NCBI GenBank assembly: GCA_050874905.1
Contig: JBNMLP010000017.1
Location: 1 to 61,930 of the forward strand
Source: NC2004 sp050874905
Lineage (GTDB): Bacteria > Bacillota > Clostridia > Lachnospirales > Lachnospiraceae
Length of the DNA: 61,930 bases
Reading direction: 5' to 3'
The position numbers and the translations under genes were made by a program. Below, one piece after another: positions 17,840 through 26,956 of this stretch (its first letter is position 1; each line of letters opens with the position of its first letter). Below the pieces are notes generated by a model that saw only the letters and a list, made by a program, of their open reading frames with translations, was not told where the DNA came from and made no database searches.

Positions 17840-19072
17840 ATGTATCGTAAGTGTTTGATCAGTGTGATCGTGTTGGGGATTGCAGCAATTATGGGAATAC
17901 AGTTTTTATTGTATCAACAGGCATTGCCAAATCATATCACACTTGTAAAAGGAGAGCAGTCACGCTTTTCCTTCCTGATTCCTGCAAGTGCAGATATTTA
18001 CCGGGAACAGGAAACCGTTCCTGTATCTAATGTCAATATGTCGAAAAATTTTACACTGAAAAATGATGCACTTTCCTCCTATACAATGGATGTAAAATTA
18101 TTTGGTATGGTGCCGCTCAAAAAGGTTCAGGTCAGTACCGTCGCAGAAACAAAGGTGCTGCCTTCCGGTAAAGCAATCGGGATCTATATGGAGACAGACG
18201 GTGTGCTGGTACTCGGTACGACAGCGTTAAGAGATACCAAAGGAAACCACTGTTACCCTGCCAAAAGTGTGATCCAGAAAGGGGACTATATTGTAAAGGC
18301 AGACCAGACGGAAATCCATTATAAATCCGAATTGCTTTCTTATATAAAAAAGAAAAAAACGTCGCGTATTGTGCTTACCCTGCGTCGGAAAGAACGGTTG
18401 ATCAAAGTAGCGGTAAAGCCGGTACTTACCAAAAGCGGCTACAAATGTGGAATCTGGATCCGGGATGATACACAGGGGATTGGAACGCTGACCTGTCAGA
18501 GTAAACAGGGACATTTTTATGCACTCGGGCATGGTGTAAGCGACGTGGATACCGGAGAATTGTTAAATAGCAGACAAGGCAGGATTTATGAGGCAGAGGT
18601 CTCTTATGTGATTCCGGGTACAAGCGGTCATCCTGGAGAGTTGGTGGGAAGTATTGATTACGCCTCGCTTAATTGGTTAGGAGAGATCAAAAAGAATCAG
18701 GAGCATGGGATCAGTGGCCAGGGAAATGCCAAATTTATGGAGTATGCAAAGGAGCAGGAAGAGCTTCCGGTTGCAATGAAGCAGGAGGTAAAAAAGGGAA
18801 AGGCAGTGATCCAGTCCTATGTCAGCGGAGAAAAAAAACAGTATGAGATTGAAATTGAAAAAATATCCATGGGAAGTGCAGCCGATGCGGCAGATATGGT
18901 GATCCGCGTGACCGATCCGGATCTGATCAAGCTGACAGGAGGTATTGTGCAGGGGATGAGTGGTTCTCCTATCCTGCAAAATGGCAAGATCATTGGTGCT
19001 GTGACGCATGTATTTGTCAATGATCCAACAAAAGGTTATGGGGTTTTTATTGAAAATATGCTGAAAAATTAG
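17840..19072 (+). CDS. spoIVB: SpoIVB serine peptidase (family S55)
   Basis: The 410-residue protein has an N-terminal anchor, a PDZ domain (about residues 105-190; VLVLGTTALRD... GDYIVKADQ) and a C-terminal S55 peptidase domain. The catalytic His lies in FYALGHGVSD and the Ser in GMSGSPIL. SpoIVB is secreted from the forespore and starts the sigma-K checkpoint by cleaving SpoIVFA. It directly precedes spo0A, the conserved arrangement in sporulating Firmicutes. Confidence 0.95.
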   Translation: MYRKCLISVIVLGIAAIMGIQFLLYQQALPNHITLVKGEQSRFSFLIPASADIYREQETVPVSNVNMSKNFTLKNDALSSYTMDVKLFGMVPLKKVQVSTVAETKVLPSGKAIGIYMETDGVLVLGTTALRDTKGNHCYPAKSVIQKGDYIVKADQTEIHYKSELLSYIKKKKTSRIVLTLRRKERLIKVAVKPVLTKSGYKCGIWIRDDTQGIGTLTCQSKQGHFYALGHGVSDVDTGELLNSRQGRIYEAEVSYVIPGTSGHPGELVGSIDYASLNWLGEIKKNQEHGISGQGNAKFMEYAKEQEELPVAMKQEVKKGKAVIQSYVSGEKKQYEIEIEKISMGSAADAADMVIRVTDPDLIKLTGGIVQGMSGSPILQNGKIIGAVTHVFVNDPTKGYGVFIENMLKN

Positions 19073-19260
19073 AAGCGTTTTGACACTGTTGCTGCCTGCT
19101 TTGCTTGTTCGGATTGCTAAAGTATAGAGCAGATCCACCGGTATCATAGCAGCGAGGAGAGAATCGAGAAAATTCCTATATATAGTGCATGATTCTTCTT
19201 TGTGCTACAAAATATGCCAAAATTTACAAATTTCGTGTCAGTAATTGCGACGGGAAAAGA

Positions 19261-19289
19261 TTGTAATTGGAAATATTCATAGTTATAAT
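19261..19289 (+). promoter_or_regulatory. Sigma-A-type promoter of spo0A
   Basis: TTGTAA (19261-19266) and TATAAT (19284-19289) are 17 bases apart, about 40 bases before the spo0A ATG. I could not recognise a convincing sigma-H element or Spo0A box in the rest of the 259-base gap. Confidence 0.6.
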
Positions 19290-19331
19290 GTAAGAAATAA
19301 GGGAAAAATATTATAATTTATGGAGGGTAAT

Positions 19332-20141
19332 ATGGAGTATAAGACAAAGGTATTAGTAGCGGATGACAATCAGAAGATGGTGGACATGCTGAAGGATCTG
19401 ATCGGGATGCAAAAAGACATGGAGTTTGTCGGATTTGCCAATGACGGTCAGGAAGCGTTAGGCATGTTAAAAGAAACAGATGCAGATGTACTGTTGCTTG
19501 ATATGGTGATGCCGAAACGGGATGGGTTTGGCGTTTTGGAGCAGCTTAGAAAAGAACCTGTGGCAAAACAGCCGGTCGTGATCGTTGTATCTGCAGCCGG
19601 AAGTGAGCGTATTACAGAAGAAGCCATTTCATTGGGGGCAGATTATTTCCTGTTAAAACCATTTGATCAGGACATGCTCCTTACTAAGATCCGTCAGTTG
19701 ACAGCTCCGAAGGAGCAGACAGAAAAACGGCTTCGCCAGGGCTTTGTCAGCTCTCAGAATGGATTCAGTAATGGCAATAATCTTGAGATCATCGTTACCA
19801 ATATGATACATAGTGTGGGAATTCCGGCACATATCAAGGGATACACGTATCTGAGAGATTCCATTTTACTGGTGGTCAATGATATGGAAATCTTAAATTC
19901 TATTACCAAAGAGCTCTATCCAACAATCGCCAAAATGCATCAAACAACACCGTCAAGAGTAGAACGCGCGATCCGTCATGCAATTGAGGTAGCATGGCTG
20001 AGAGGAAAAATGGATGTCATAGACGAATTATTTGGATATACGATCAATGCAAGCAAAGGGAAGCCGACGAATTCTGAGTTTATTGCATTGATTGCCGATA
20101 AGATCCGACTGGAACACCGTGCAGAGCTTTTGTGTGGTTGA
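19332..20141 (+). CDS. spo0A: Sporulation master regulator Spo0A
   Basis: The 269-residue response regulator has an intact receiver: acidic pair Asp11/Asp12, phosphoacceptor Asp57 (LLLDMVMP), switch Ser87, and Lys109 (LLKPFD). The C-terminal Spo0A DNA-binding domain contains the recognition region TTPSRVERAIRHAIEVAW. When phosphorylated it starts sporulation. GGAGG (19322-19326) places the start at 19332 rather than at the ATG at 19320, which is part of the ribosome site. A divergent paralogue follows. Confidence 0.97.
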   Translation: MEYKTKVLVADDNQKMVDMLKDLIGMQKDMEFVGFANDGQEALGMLKETDADVLLLDMVMPKRDGFGVLEQLRKEPVAKQPVVIVVSAAGSERITEEAISLGADYFLLKPFDQDMLLTKIRQLTAPKEQTEKRLRQGFVSSQNGFSNGNNLEIIVTNMIHSVGIPAHIKGYTYLRDSILLVVNDMEILNSITKELYPTIAKMHQTTPSRVERAIRHAIEVAWLRGKMDVIDELFGYTINASKGKPTNSEFIALIADKIRLEHRAELLCG

Positions 20142-20167
20142 GTGAAGAAAAAAGAATAGGTTTTGGT

Positions 20168-20231
20168 AATTGCCGTCCGACTTGGTTACAGAAATGATGT
20201 AATCGTCGGGTGACAATTTGTTTTGTTTCGA
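20168..20231 (+). terminator. Probable terminator after spo0A
   Basis: A 13-bp stem with one mismatch (20168-20180 with 20206-20218) is followed by a T-rich stretch. It separates spo0A from its paralogue. Confidence 0.5.
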
Positions 20232-20272
20232 CTCTGTTTTATTAGCATTTTGCAAAAATGTTTTGAAATATC

Positions 20273-20300
20273 TTGAAATGTTATTATTTTCCAGTATAAT
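20273..20300 (+). promoter_or_regulatory. Sigma-A-type promoter of the Spo0A paralogue
   Basis: TTGAAA (20273-20278) and TATAAT (20295-20300) are 16 bases apart and lie 30 bases before the ATG. The paralogue therefore appears to have its own promoter. Confidence 0.6.
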
Positions 20301-20330
20301 AAATGAACATATGCAGGAGGCTGAAAACAT

Positions 20331-21179
20331 ATGAAGGAAATGATAGAAACAAATGGTAAAAGAGTAAGAATATACGCAATTATCGAGAATCAGGAGATTC
20401 AGCGGCAATTGATACGTGTCGCATCCGGGATTCCCGTCTTTCGTCTGGTGGGAGTCAGTGATAATGGAGAAGATGCGATGCTTGATATTATCAAGGTTAA
20501 ACCGGACATGGTTATAACAGAACTATATCTTTCGGGAATTGATGCAAGTGTGATGATGCAGCTTCTTTCTGAAATGATGGGGGAATGGATGCCTTGTTTT
20601 ATTGTTTGTTATGAGTGGATGCCAACAGCATTTCGGGCAGTAATGGAGCAAAATAGGGTGGTGTCCTGTATTATGTTTCCGGTAAAAGATCATATTTTAA
20701 GCAGACAGTTGCAAAATATTCTGGCTTGTTATGAACACATGCAGCAGGAACGACAGCAGGAGAAGCGAGGACAGCTGGAAAAAAAGCTGTTGCGTGAAAC
20801 ATCGCAGTATGATCAGAAGGGAAGAAAGCAGGAGCGGATCATTGAAATTGTGGATTGTGAACTTGAACTTGTTGGCATGCCGCAGCATTTAAAGGGATAC
20901 CGTTATGTGAAGCAGGCCCTGATCTGGCTGCTGTTAAGTCCGGCAAAGCAGGTGCGGATGCAGGAACTATATCAACAGCTTGCCAATGTCTATGAGGTCA
21001 AGAGTTCCAGTGTGGAACGCTGCATGCGTACCGTGATCAAAAAGACATGGCAAAGCGGGAGAAGGGAATATTTAAAAACGCTGTTTGAATATCAGGAGCT
21101 GGGAGCGTTTAACCGGCCGAGTAATTCTCGTTTTTTACGTTCCCTTGTAAATACTATACGAAGAGAATACACCTGGTAG
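20331..21179 (+). CDS. Spo0A paralogue with a degenerate receiver
   Basis: The C-terminal 110 residues align with Spo0A (LVGMPQHLKGYRYVKQAL, VKSSSVERCMRTVIKKTW, NRPSNSRFLRSLVNTIR), so this is a Spo0A-type DNA-binding domain. The receiver keeps the fold pattern but not the chemistry: the Asp pair is Ile18/Glu19, the phosphoacceptor position is Glu64 (VITELYLSG), the switch Ser/Thr is Cys93, and the conserved Lys is replaced (MFPVKD). A charged Gln/Arg/Glu linker (about 140-175) joins the halves. It probably does not take a phosphate and may be a constitutive regulator or modulator of Spo0A targets. AGGAGG lies 10 bases before the ATG. Confidence 0.85.
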   Translation: MKEMIETNGKRVRIYAIIENQEIQRQLIRVASGIPVFRLVGVSDNGEDAMLDIIKVKPDMVITELYLSGIDASVMMQLLSEMMGEWMPCFIVCYEWMPTAFRAVMEQNRVVSCIMFPVKDHILSRQLQNILACYEHMQQERQQEKRGQLEKKLLRETSQYDQKGRKQERIIEIVDCELELVGMPQHLKGYRYVKQALIWLLLSPAKQVRMQELYQQLANVYEVKSSSVERCMRTVIKKTWQSGRREYLKTLFEYQELGAFNRPSNSRFLRSLVNTIRREYTW

Positions 21180-21245
21180 TTAGTTACTTTTATGGTTTTT
21201 TTTGCGAAATGGATCGTCTGGTTAGGGATAATTTACAAAAAAAGG

Positions 21246-21274
21246 TTCAAATGATACGTGTTTTGTGCTATACT
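21246..21274 (+). promoter_or_regulatory. Sigma-A-type promoter of glgA
   Basis: TTCAAA (21246-21251) and TATACT (21269-21274) have a 17-base spacer, ending 40 bases before the glgA ATG. Confidence 0.6.
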
Positions 21275-21314
21275 AATTAGCAAGAATGTTGTTCAGTGCA
21301 TGAGGAGGTAGCAG

Positions 21315-22781
21315 ATGAAGAAGATACTTTTTGTAGCATCAGAATGCGTGCCATTTATTAAGACAGGTGGCTTGGCAGACGTAGTGGGAACGCTGCCTAA
21401 GATTTTCGATAAACAATATTATGACATTCGTGTTGTCATTCCAAATTATAATTGTATTCCTTGGGAATACCGGGAGAAGATGATCACAACCGCATATTTT
21501 TATATGGATCAGCATGGACAGGATATTTATGTGGGAGTAAAGACATTACAGATTGATGGGATCTACTATTATTTTATAGATAATGAGCAGTATTTTGGTG
21601 GTTCTGTCCCATATTATGACATGTTTCAGGATATTGAGCGTTTTGCCTTTTTCTCAAAGGCGGCACTTTCCATTCTCCCTGTGGTAGATTTTAAGCCGGA
21701 CATCATCCATTGTCATGACTGGCAGGCAGCGTTGGTTCCGGTATATCTGAACACAATCTTTCAGGGCAATGGTTTTTACTGGGGTATCCGTACTGTCATG
21801 ACCATTCACAACCTGCAGTTTAAGGGTGAGTGGAATGTGCCACATATTCAGGGGGTAACAAGTCTTCCAGATGAATGCTTCCTTCCGGGACGCATGGTTC
21901 CACCAAATCAGGATACCCGCGTGTTAAAGGAACATCAGAACTGTAGTATGCTTCGAGGAGGTCTGGTATATTCTGATTACATTACAACAGTAAGTAATAC
22001 TTACGCCAGAGAGATTCAAACTCCGTATTATGGGGAAGGACTGGATGATCTGTTGAGTATGCGTCATGAGCGGTTATGGGGCATTGTCAATGGAATCGAT
22101 TACGATGTTTATAATCCGGCAACGGATGCAAAGATCTATCAGAATTACGATGTTGATAATTTCCGTACATTAAAACGTGCAAATAAGCGCAAGATCCAGG
22201 AAGAACTGGGACTGCATGTAGATGACAGCCACTTTATGATCGGTATTATTTCCCGACTGACGGATCAGAAGGGACTGGATCTGGTGGACTGTGTGATGAA
22301 TGAGATCTGTACACCAGATACGCAGTTTGTCATTTTAGGTACTGGAGATTCCCGTTATGAGGATATGTTCCGTTATTATCAGAGTATTTATGGAGATCGT
22401 GTATCGGCCAATATTTACTTCTCTGATGCGCGTTCTCATATGGTATATGCAAGTTGTGATGCCATGCTCGTGCCAAGCCGTTTCGAGCCATGCGGACTGA
22501 CACAGTTAATGGCACTGCGTTATGGTACAGTGCCGATCGTGCGTGAAACCGGAGGATTAAAGGATACGGTATGGCCATACAATGAGTATGAGCAGTCCGG
22601 AACCGGATTCACCTTTGCGAATTACAACGCACATGAGCTGCTTGACCAGATCAATTATGCGAAGCATGTCTATTATGATCAGAGAGAGAACTGGGATCGC
22701 ATGGTAGAACGTGGCATGCGTGTCGACTGGTCATGGCAGAATTCTGCAAAGATCTATCAGGATCTTTACGATAGAATGTAG
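21315..22781 (+). CDS. glgA: Glycogen synthase (ADP-glucose, GT5 family)
   Basis: The 488-residue enzyme transfers glucose from ADP-glucose to glycogen. The N-terminal KTGGLADVVGTLPK motif binds ADP-glucose. The C-terminal SRFEPCGLTQLMALRYGTVPIVRETGGL is the GT5 signature. No other glycogen genes are nearby. It has its own promoter and terminator, so it is a single-gene transcript. Confidence 0.96.
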   Translation: MKKILFVASECVPFIKTGGLADVVGTLPKIFDKQYYDIRVVIPNYNCIPWEYREKMITTAYFYMDQHGQDIYVGVKTLQIDGIYYYFIDNEQYFGGSVPYYDMFQDIERFAFFSKAALSILPVVDFKPDIIHCHDWQAALVPVYLNTIFQGNGFYWGIRTVMTIHNLQFKGEWNVPHIQGVTSLPDECFLPGRMVPPNQDTRVLKEHQNCSMLRGGLVYSDYITTVSNTYAREIQTPYYGEGLDDLLSMRHERLWGIVNGIDYDVYNPATDAKIYQNYDVDNFRTLKRANKRKIQEELGLHVDDSHFMIGIISRLTDQKGLDLVDCVMNEICTPDTQFVILGTGDSRYEDMFRYYQSIYGDRVSANIYFSDARSHMVYASCDAMLVPSRFEPCGLTQLMALRYGTVPIVRETGGLKDTVWPYNEYEQSGTGFTFANYNAHELLDQINYAKHVYYDQRENWDRMVERGMRVDWSWQNSAKIYQDLYDRM

Positions 22782-22822
22782 TTTTTACAAATATAGTTGA
22801 CTTTGTTTTCTAACAATTATAG

Positions 22823-22865
22823 AATACTCTAAGAATGGGGGTTTCTGTTCTTAGAGTATTTTTTT
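22823..22865 (+). terminator. Intrinsic terminator after glgA
   Basis: The 13-bp perfect stem AATACTCTAAGAA/TTCTTAGAGTATT (22823-22835 and 22848-22860) is followed by a run of T. Confidence 0.88.
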
Positions 22866-22915
22866 CATAACGATGACAGAAGTAACAGAAGAATCCGAAA
22901 AGGAGTTTGAGAGAT

Positions 22916-24214
22916 ATGAAGCAGAAATTTTCGCGTGTGATGGCATTTGTTCTGGTAATGGCACTGGTACCACAGGTGACAGGATGTACGAATGTGATCA
23001 AGGAACAGTGGCAGGTAGTAGAAAAATACCGCCTGGAAAATACCACGACAGAAAAGAAGGAAAAGACAGAGGAAGCGACGACGGAGGAACTTCCGGAACA
23101 GGTTGTGTTAGCAGATTATATTGATGAAAGCGGTGACACGTTAGGTCTTCGTGTGATCGTGCCAAACGGATATAAGAGAGTGGGCGAAGCGACAACCGAA
23201 GCAAAAAAGAGTGGAAAAAAAGCAGCAAAGAGCAAAAGCACAGAGCAGGATAAGAAAGATGTGACAACGAAAGAATCTGCGGTAACGACTACGACGGAAC
23301 AGACGACAACAAGTGAAGCACCTGCATTTTCTACGACGCAGGCCGATTCTTATGGATCCGCCTCCTCTGACGCGGCAGGTGTGACTAGTGAGGACAGTGC
23401 CACGACAGAAGATGGTGTAACCACAGAAGCCACAACAGAGGCACGTGTAAACACATCAGGAGAAGTTTATACAATGGCACAGGCCATGCGTGCCCTTCCG
23501 GTGAAAAAAGCCGGAGAAGAGGTCATGCTTTATACCGGGGCAAAGAAAGAAAAACAGGATTCTTATATCGCTATTTTTGATCTTCCTCTGGATAAGGGAA
23601 ATCTGCAGCAGCGCAGCAGTACGATCATGCGTTTATATGGAGAATATTTCTGGATGAACCGTGACTATGACAATTTGGGATTTGCATTGTTAGCCAATTT
23701 TAATATGGATTATAACAAATGGATCGCAGGAAACCGGCTTGCTGCCGGAAATGGTACTTTTGGCTGGTATGAAGGCGGCGATAACGGGGATACTTATGAC
23801 AACTTCTTAGAGTACATGCAATATTATTTCAAATATACAGGTATGGATTCTTTGCTGGCTGCCAGCGAGGAGACAAAGGCGGAGAATATTTCCGTTGGTG
23901 ATTTCTTTCTGGATGAAAAAAAGGAAAATGCGGCTATGGTAGTGGATGTGGCAGAAGACAGTGAAGGAGACCGCTGCTTTTTACTGGCGAGCGGTGGAAG
24001 CCCGGCACAGGATATGGAGATCTTAAAGAATCCTGCGCACGAAGACCCGTGGTATTATGTGTCAGAACTTAAGGATACATTTGAAACGCCGGAATTTACA
24101 CTATCGAAAAAACTCTGCTATCATCTGAAAGCAGAGAACGGAACAAAGAAAAGCACAGCAAGCAGTGATGCAGCGTCTAAAGATGCGGTATCAAAGGATG
24201 CGGTGACACAGTAG
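22916..24214 (+). CDS. Lipoprotein with Thr-rich linker and DUF4846-like domain
   Basis: The 432-residue protein has a lipobox (LVPQVTGC) after a hydrophobic signal, so it should be lipid-anchored outside the membrane. Residues about 30-185 are low in complexity and rich in Thr, Glu, Ser and Lys, probably a flexible wall-spanning linker. The remaining 210 residues (GTFGWYEGGDNGDTYDNFL and SPAQDMEILKN...DPWYY) resemble DUF4846, recalled from memory. The ATG at 22916 follows AAGGAG. It sits 16 bases before rqcH; the function is unknown. Confidence 0.75.
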   Translation: MKQKFSRVMAFVLVMALVPQVTGCTNVIKEQWQVVEKYRLENTTTEKKEKTEEATTEELPEQVVLADYIDESGDTLGLRVIVPNGYKRVGEATTEAKKSGKKAAKSKSTEQDKKDVTTKESAVTTTTEQTTTSEAPAFSTTQADSYGSASSDAAGVTSEDSATTEDGVTTEATTEARVNTSGEVYTMAQAMRALPVKKAGEEVMLYTGAKKEKQDSYIAIFDLPLDKGNLQQRSSTIMRLYGEYFWMNRDYDNLGFALLANFNMDYNKWIAGNRLAAGNGTFGWYEGGDNGDTYDNFLEYMQYYFKYTGMDSLLAASEETKAENISVGDFFLDEKKENAAMVVDVAEDSEGDRCFLLASGGSPAQDMEILKNPAHEDPWYYVSELKDTFETPEFTLSKKLCYHLKAENGTKKSTASSDAASKDAVSKDAVTQ

Positions 24215-24230
24215 GAAAGGATGACAGAAT

Positions 24231-25973
24231 ATGGCATTAGACGGTGTCGTAATTTCTAATATGATACATGACCTCAATCAGAAGCTGATCGGCGGAAGGA
24301 TCACAAAGATCTATCAGCCGGAGGATGATGAAATATTGCTGGTGATCAAGAACGAGCGGGAAACATACCGCTTGTTTCTTTCTGCGTCCGCTTCCCTGCC
24401 CCTTCTCTATTTGGTATCGGAAAAAAAGGAGAATCCGATGGTTGCTCCAAACTTTTGTATGCTGCTTCGCAAGCACATCAATAATGGGCGGATCGTAGCT
24501 ATTGTACAGCCGGGAATGGAACGGATCATGGATATGACCATTGAGCATCTGGATGAAATGGGAGATGTGTGCCAAAAGCATCTGATCGTTGAGATCATGG
24601 GAAAACACAGCAATATCATTTTCTGTGATGACTCCTACCAGATCTTGGACAGCATTAAGCATATCAGTCTGCTGGTAAGTTCCGTCAGAGAAGTGCTTCC
24701 GGGAAAAAAATATGAATACCCGCCAAATCAGGGCAAAGAGAATCCGCTTCTGGTAGAAAAAGAAGCATGGATCACACGTTTGAAGCAGTGTCCGATGCCA
24801 TTGCAAAAGGCAATTTATACAACACTTACCGGAATCAGTCCACTTGTTGCAGCAGAGCTTTGTTATCGTGCTAAGGTAGAGGGAGATCGTCCGGTGGAGG
24901 CGCTTTGTGAGTCACAGCTTGAGACATTGTATGACGAGCTGTGCCGGTTAAGGCAGGACATCAAAGAGGGGGCATTTGTTCCAAACATTGTATATGAAAA
25001 TGGGGCACCGGTCGAATTTTCTTCTATACTCCTTACTTCCTATCAGGCAGATGAGATACGGAAGATGGACGATATTTCCAGTGTGCTGGAAACATATTAT
25101 GCACAGAAAAACCTTGTGACAAAGATCCGGCAGAAATCGGCAGAACTGCGCCATATTGTGGCAACCGCAGTGGAACGTACCGCCAAAAAGCTGGATATCC
25201 AGCAAAAACAGTTAAAAGATACCGAAAAAAGAGAAAAATATAAAATATATGGAGAACTGCTTCAGGCGTATGGTTATGAGATTGCACCACAATCCAGGTC
25301 GTATGAGGCACTCAATTATTATACCAACGAAACGATTACGATCCCATTAGATCCCAATCTATCTCCAATGGAAAATGCGAACAAATATTTTAAACGTTAT
25401 GCCAAGCTCAAACGTACCTACGAGGCACTTTGTACGCTCACTGTAGAGACGAAGGAGGAGCTGATGCATTTGAAGTCGGTGCAGGTGGCATTGGAACTTG
25501 CCATGTCCGAAAATGATCTGGCCGAGATCAAGGAGGAACTGGTAGAGTGTGGTTACATGAAACGCCGGGCAAGAGGGAAAAAGGAGCGTCATCAGAAGAG
25601 CAAACCGCTTCATTTTCTGTCCTCCGATGGCTTCCATATGTATGTTGGAAAAAACAATTTCCAGAATGACGAGTTAACTTTTAAGGTGGCAAATGCAGGA
25701 GACTTCTGGTTTCATGCCAATGATATTCCGGGTTCCCATGTTATCGTAAAGAAAGAACAGGCAGAGGATCTGCCGGATGCTACCTATATTGAGGCAGCAA
25801 GGCTGGCAGCCTATTATTCTTCCGGAAGAGGAGATTCCAAGGTAGAGGTGGATTATACCAAACGTGGTAATATCAAGAAGCCGGCCGGAGCAAAACCGGG
25901 GTATGTGATCTATCACACGAATTATTCCATGAATGTGGCACCTGATATTACAGGGATTGAACAGATTGGCTAA
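24231..25973 (+). CDS. rqcH: Rqc2/RqcH homologue (NFACT family)
   Basis: The 580-residue protein has NFACT-N (start to about 180; DGVVISNMIHDLNQKLIGGRI), a helical middle with a coiled coil, and the C-terminal NFACT-R domain (DGFHMYVGKNNFQNDELTFK, DFWFHANDIPGSHVIV). RqcH binds stalled large ribosomal subunits and recruits tRNA-Ala to add Ala tails that mark nascent chains for decay. Older names are FbpA or fibronectin-binding protein. Confidence 0.94.
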   Translation: MALDGVVISNMIHDLNQKLIGGRITKIYQPEDDEILLVIKNERETYRLFLSASASLPLLYLVSEKKENPMVAPNFCMLLRKHINNGRIVAIVQPGMERIMDMTIEHLDEMGDVCQKHLIVEIMGKHSNIIFCDDSYQILDSIKHISLLVSSVREVLPGKKYEYPPNQGKENPLLVEKEAWITRLKQCPMPLQKAIYTTLTGISPLVAAELCYRAKVEGDRPVEALCESQLETLYDELCRLRQDIKEGAFVPNIVYENGAPVEFSSILLTSYQADEIRKMDDISSVLETYYAQKNLVTKIRQKSAELRHIVATAVERTAKKLDIQQKQLKDTEKREKYKIYGELLQAYGYEIAPQSRSYEALNYYTNETITIPLDPNLSPMENANKYFKRYAKLKRTYEALCTLTVETKEELMHLKSVQVALELAMSENDLAEIKEELVECGYMKRRARGKKERHQKSKPLHFLSSDGFHMYVGKNNFQNDELTFKVANAGDFWFHANDIPGSHVIVKKEQAEDLPDATYIEAARLAAYYSSGRGDSKVEVDYTKRGNIKKPAGAKPGYVIYHTNYSMNVAPDITGIEQIG

Positions 25974-26004
25974 GTAAGAAGTTAGAAAGAAAAGGAAAGA
26001 AAAA

Positions 26005-26880
26005 ATGAAACAGTTATTAGATTGTATAGTGGATGCTTTGCTGGACAGTGCAAAGATTCTTCCCTTCTTGTTCTTTGCGTATCTTGCAATGGAATACATT
26101 GAACATAAAATGGGAGAACGTTCCAAACGCAGTATTGAGCGAGCCGGAGCATGGGGGCCGGTATTTGGAAGTGTACTTGGTGTGATCCCACAGTGCGGAT
26201 TTTCTACGGTGGCATCCAATTTGTTTGCCGGACGTATCATTACGGTAGGTACGCTGCTGGCGGTGTATTTATCCACTTCGGATGAAATGCTGCCGATTTT
26301 TATATCGGAATCTGTTCCAGTTATGACGATGGTAAAGATATTAGGTGTAAAATGCCTGATTGCTATGGTGGCAGGATTTTTGGTTGATGCCGTTTCGCGT
26401 CTGTTGAGACATGGAAAAAAAGAAGAGATGATGAGTGGTGACTTATGTGAACATGAGCATTGTCACTGTGAGAAGAGCTTATTGCGGTCTTCTCTGGTTC
26501 ATACGGCAAAGATCATTTTGTTTATCTTCCTCATTTCCGCGGTATTAAATATCTTGATCGCAGTTGTGGGAGAGGACAGTTTAAAACAGCTTATCGGGAA
26601 CCGCCCGATTGTTGCCTGCTTTTTTGCCGGCCTGGTAGGACTCATCCCAAACTGTGCAGCATCTGTTGTGATCACGGAACTTTTTTTAGAGCACATGATC
26701 GGTGTTGGTGCGATGTTCAGTGGATTGCTTGTAGGAGCAGGGGTAGGACTTTTGGTATTATTCCGGGTCAATGAACACTGGAAAGAAAATGTAAAGATCA
26801 TGGTATTGTTATATGGAATTGGTGTGAGTGCGGGACTGTTTCTGGAATGGCTTTTCCCACTGATCGGATTTACCATATAA
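26005..26880 (+). CDS. Putative heavy-metal exporter, ArsP_2-like permease
   Basis: The 291-residue polytopic membrane protein has two similar halves. Each has a conserved turn (GVIPQCGFSTV in the first, GLIPNCAASVV in the second), typical of the permease family called arsenic efflux protein or putative manganese transporter. The cytoplasmic loop between the halves carries the Cys/His cluster CEHEHCHCE, a likely metal site. The substrate cannot be told from sequence. No metalloregulator is next to it. Confidence 0.75.
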   Translation: MKQLLDCIVDALLDSAKILPFLFFAYLAMEYIEHKMGERSKRSIERAGAWGPVFGSVLGVIPQCGFSTVASNLFAGRIITVGTLLAVYLSTSDEMLPIFISESVPVMTMVKILGVKCLIAMVAGFLVDAVSRLLRHGKKEEMMSGDLCEHEHCHCEKSLLRSSLVHTAKIILFIFLISAVLNILIAVVGEDSLKQLIGNRPIVACFFAGLVGLIPNCAASVVITELFLEHMIGVGAMFSGLLVGAGVGLLVLFRVNEHWKENVKIMVLLYGIGVSAGLFLEWLFPLIGFTI

Positions 26881-26884
26881 AAGG

Positions 26885-26911
26885 TTAAAAAAGGGATAGA
26901 AATGCCGATAT
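26885..26911 (+). promoter_or_regulatory. Sigma-D (sigma-28, motility) type promoter
   Basis: TAAA (26886-26889) and GCCGATAT (26904-26911) are 14 bases apart. GCCGATAT is the Bacillus sigma-D -10 consensus, and the usual spacing is about 15. It is 46 bases before the first FliD-like gene. TATAAT overlaps the same place (26909-26914) but has no good -35. Confidence 0.6.
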
Positions 26912-26956
26912 AATAAAGAAGAATAGGAATAGAAGCAGAGCAAAGGAGGGTATCTT

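Noticed and set aside
19073..19260. Small RNA or sigma-H promoter between spoIVB and spo0A
   Set aside because: I found no clear hairpin-plus-T-run or convincing sigma-H or 0A-box match.
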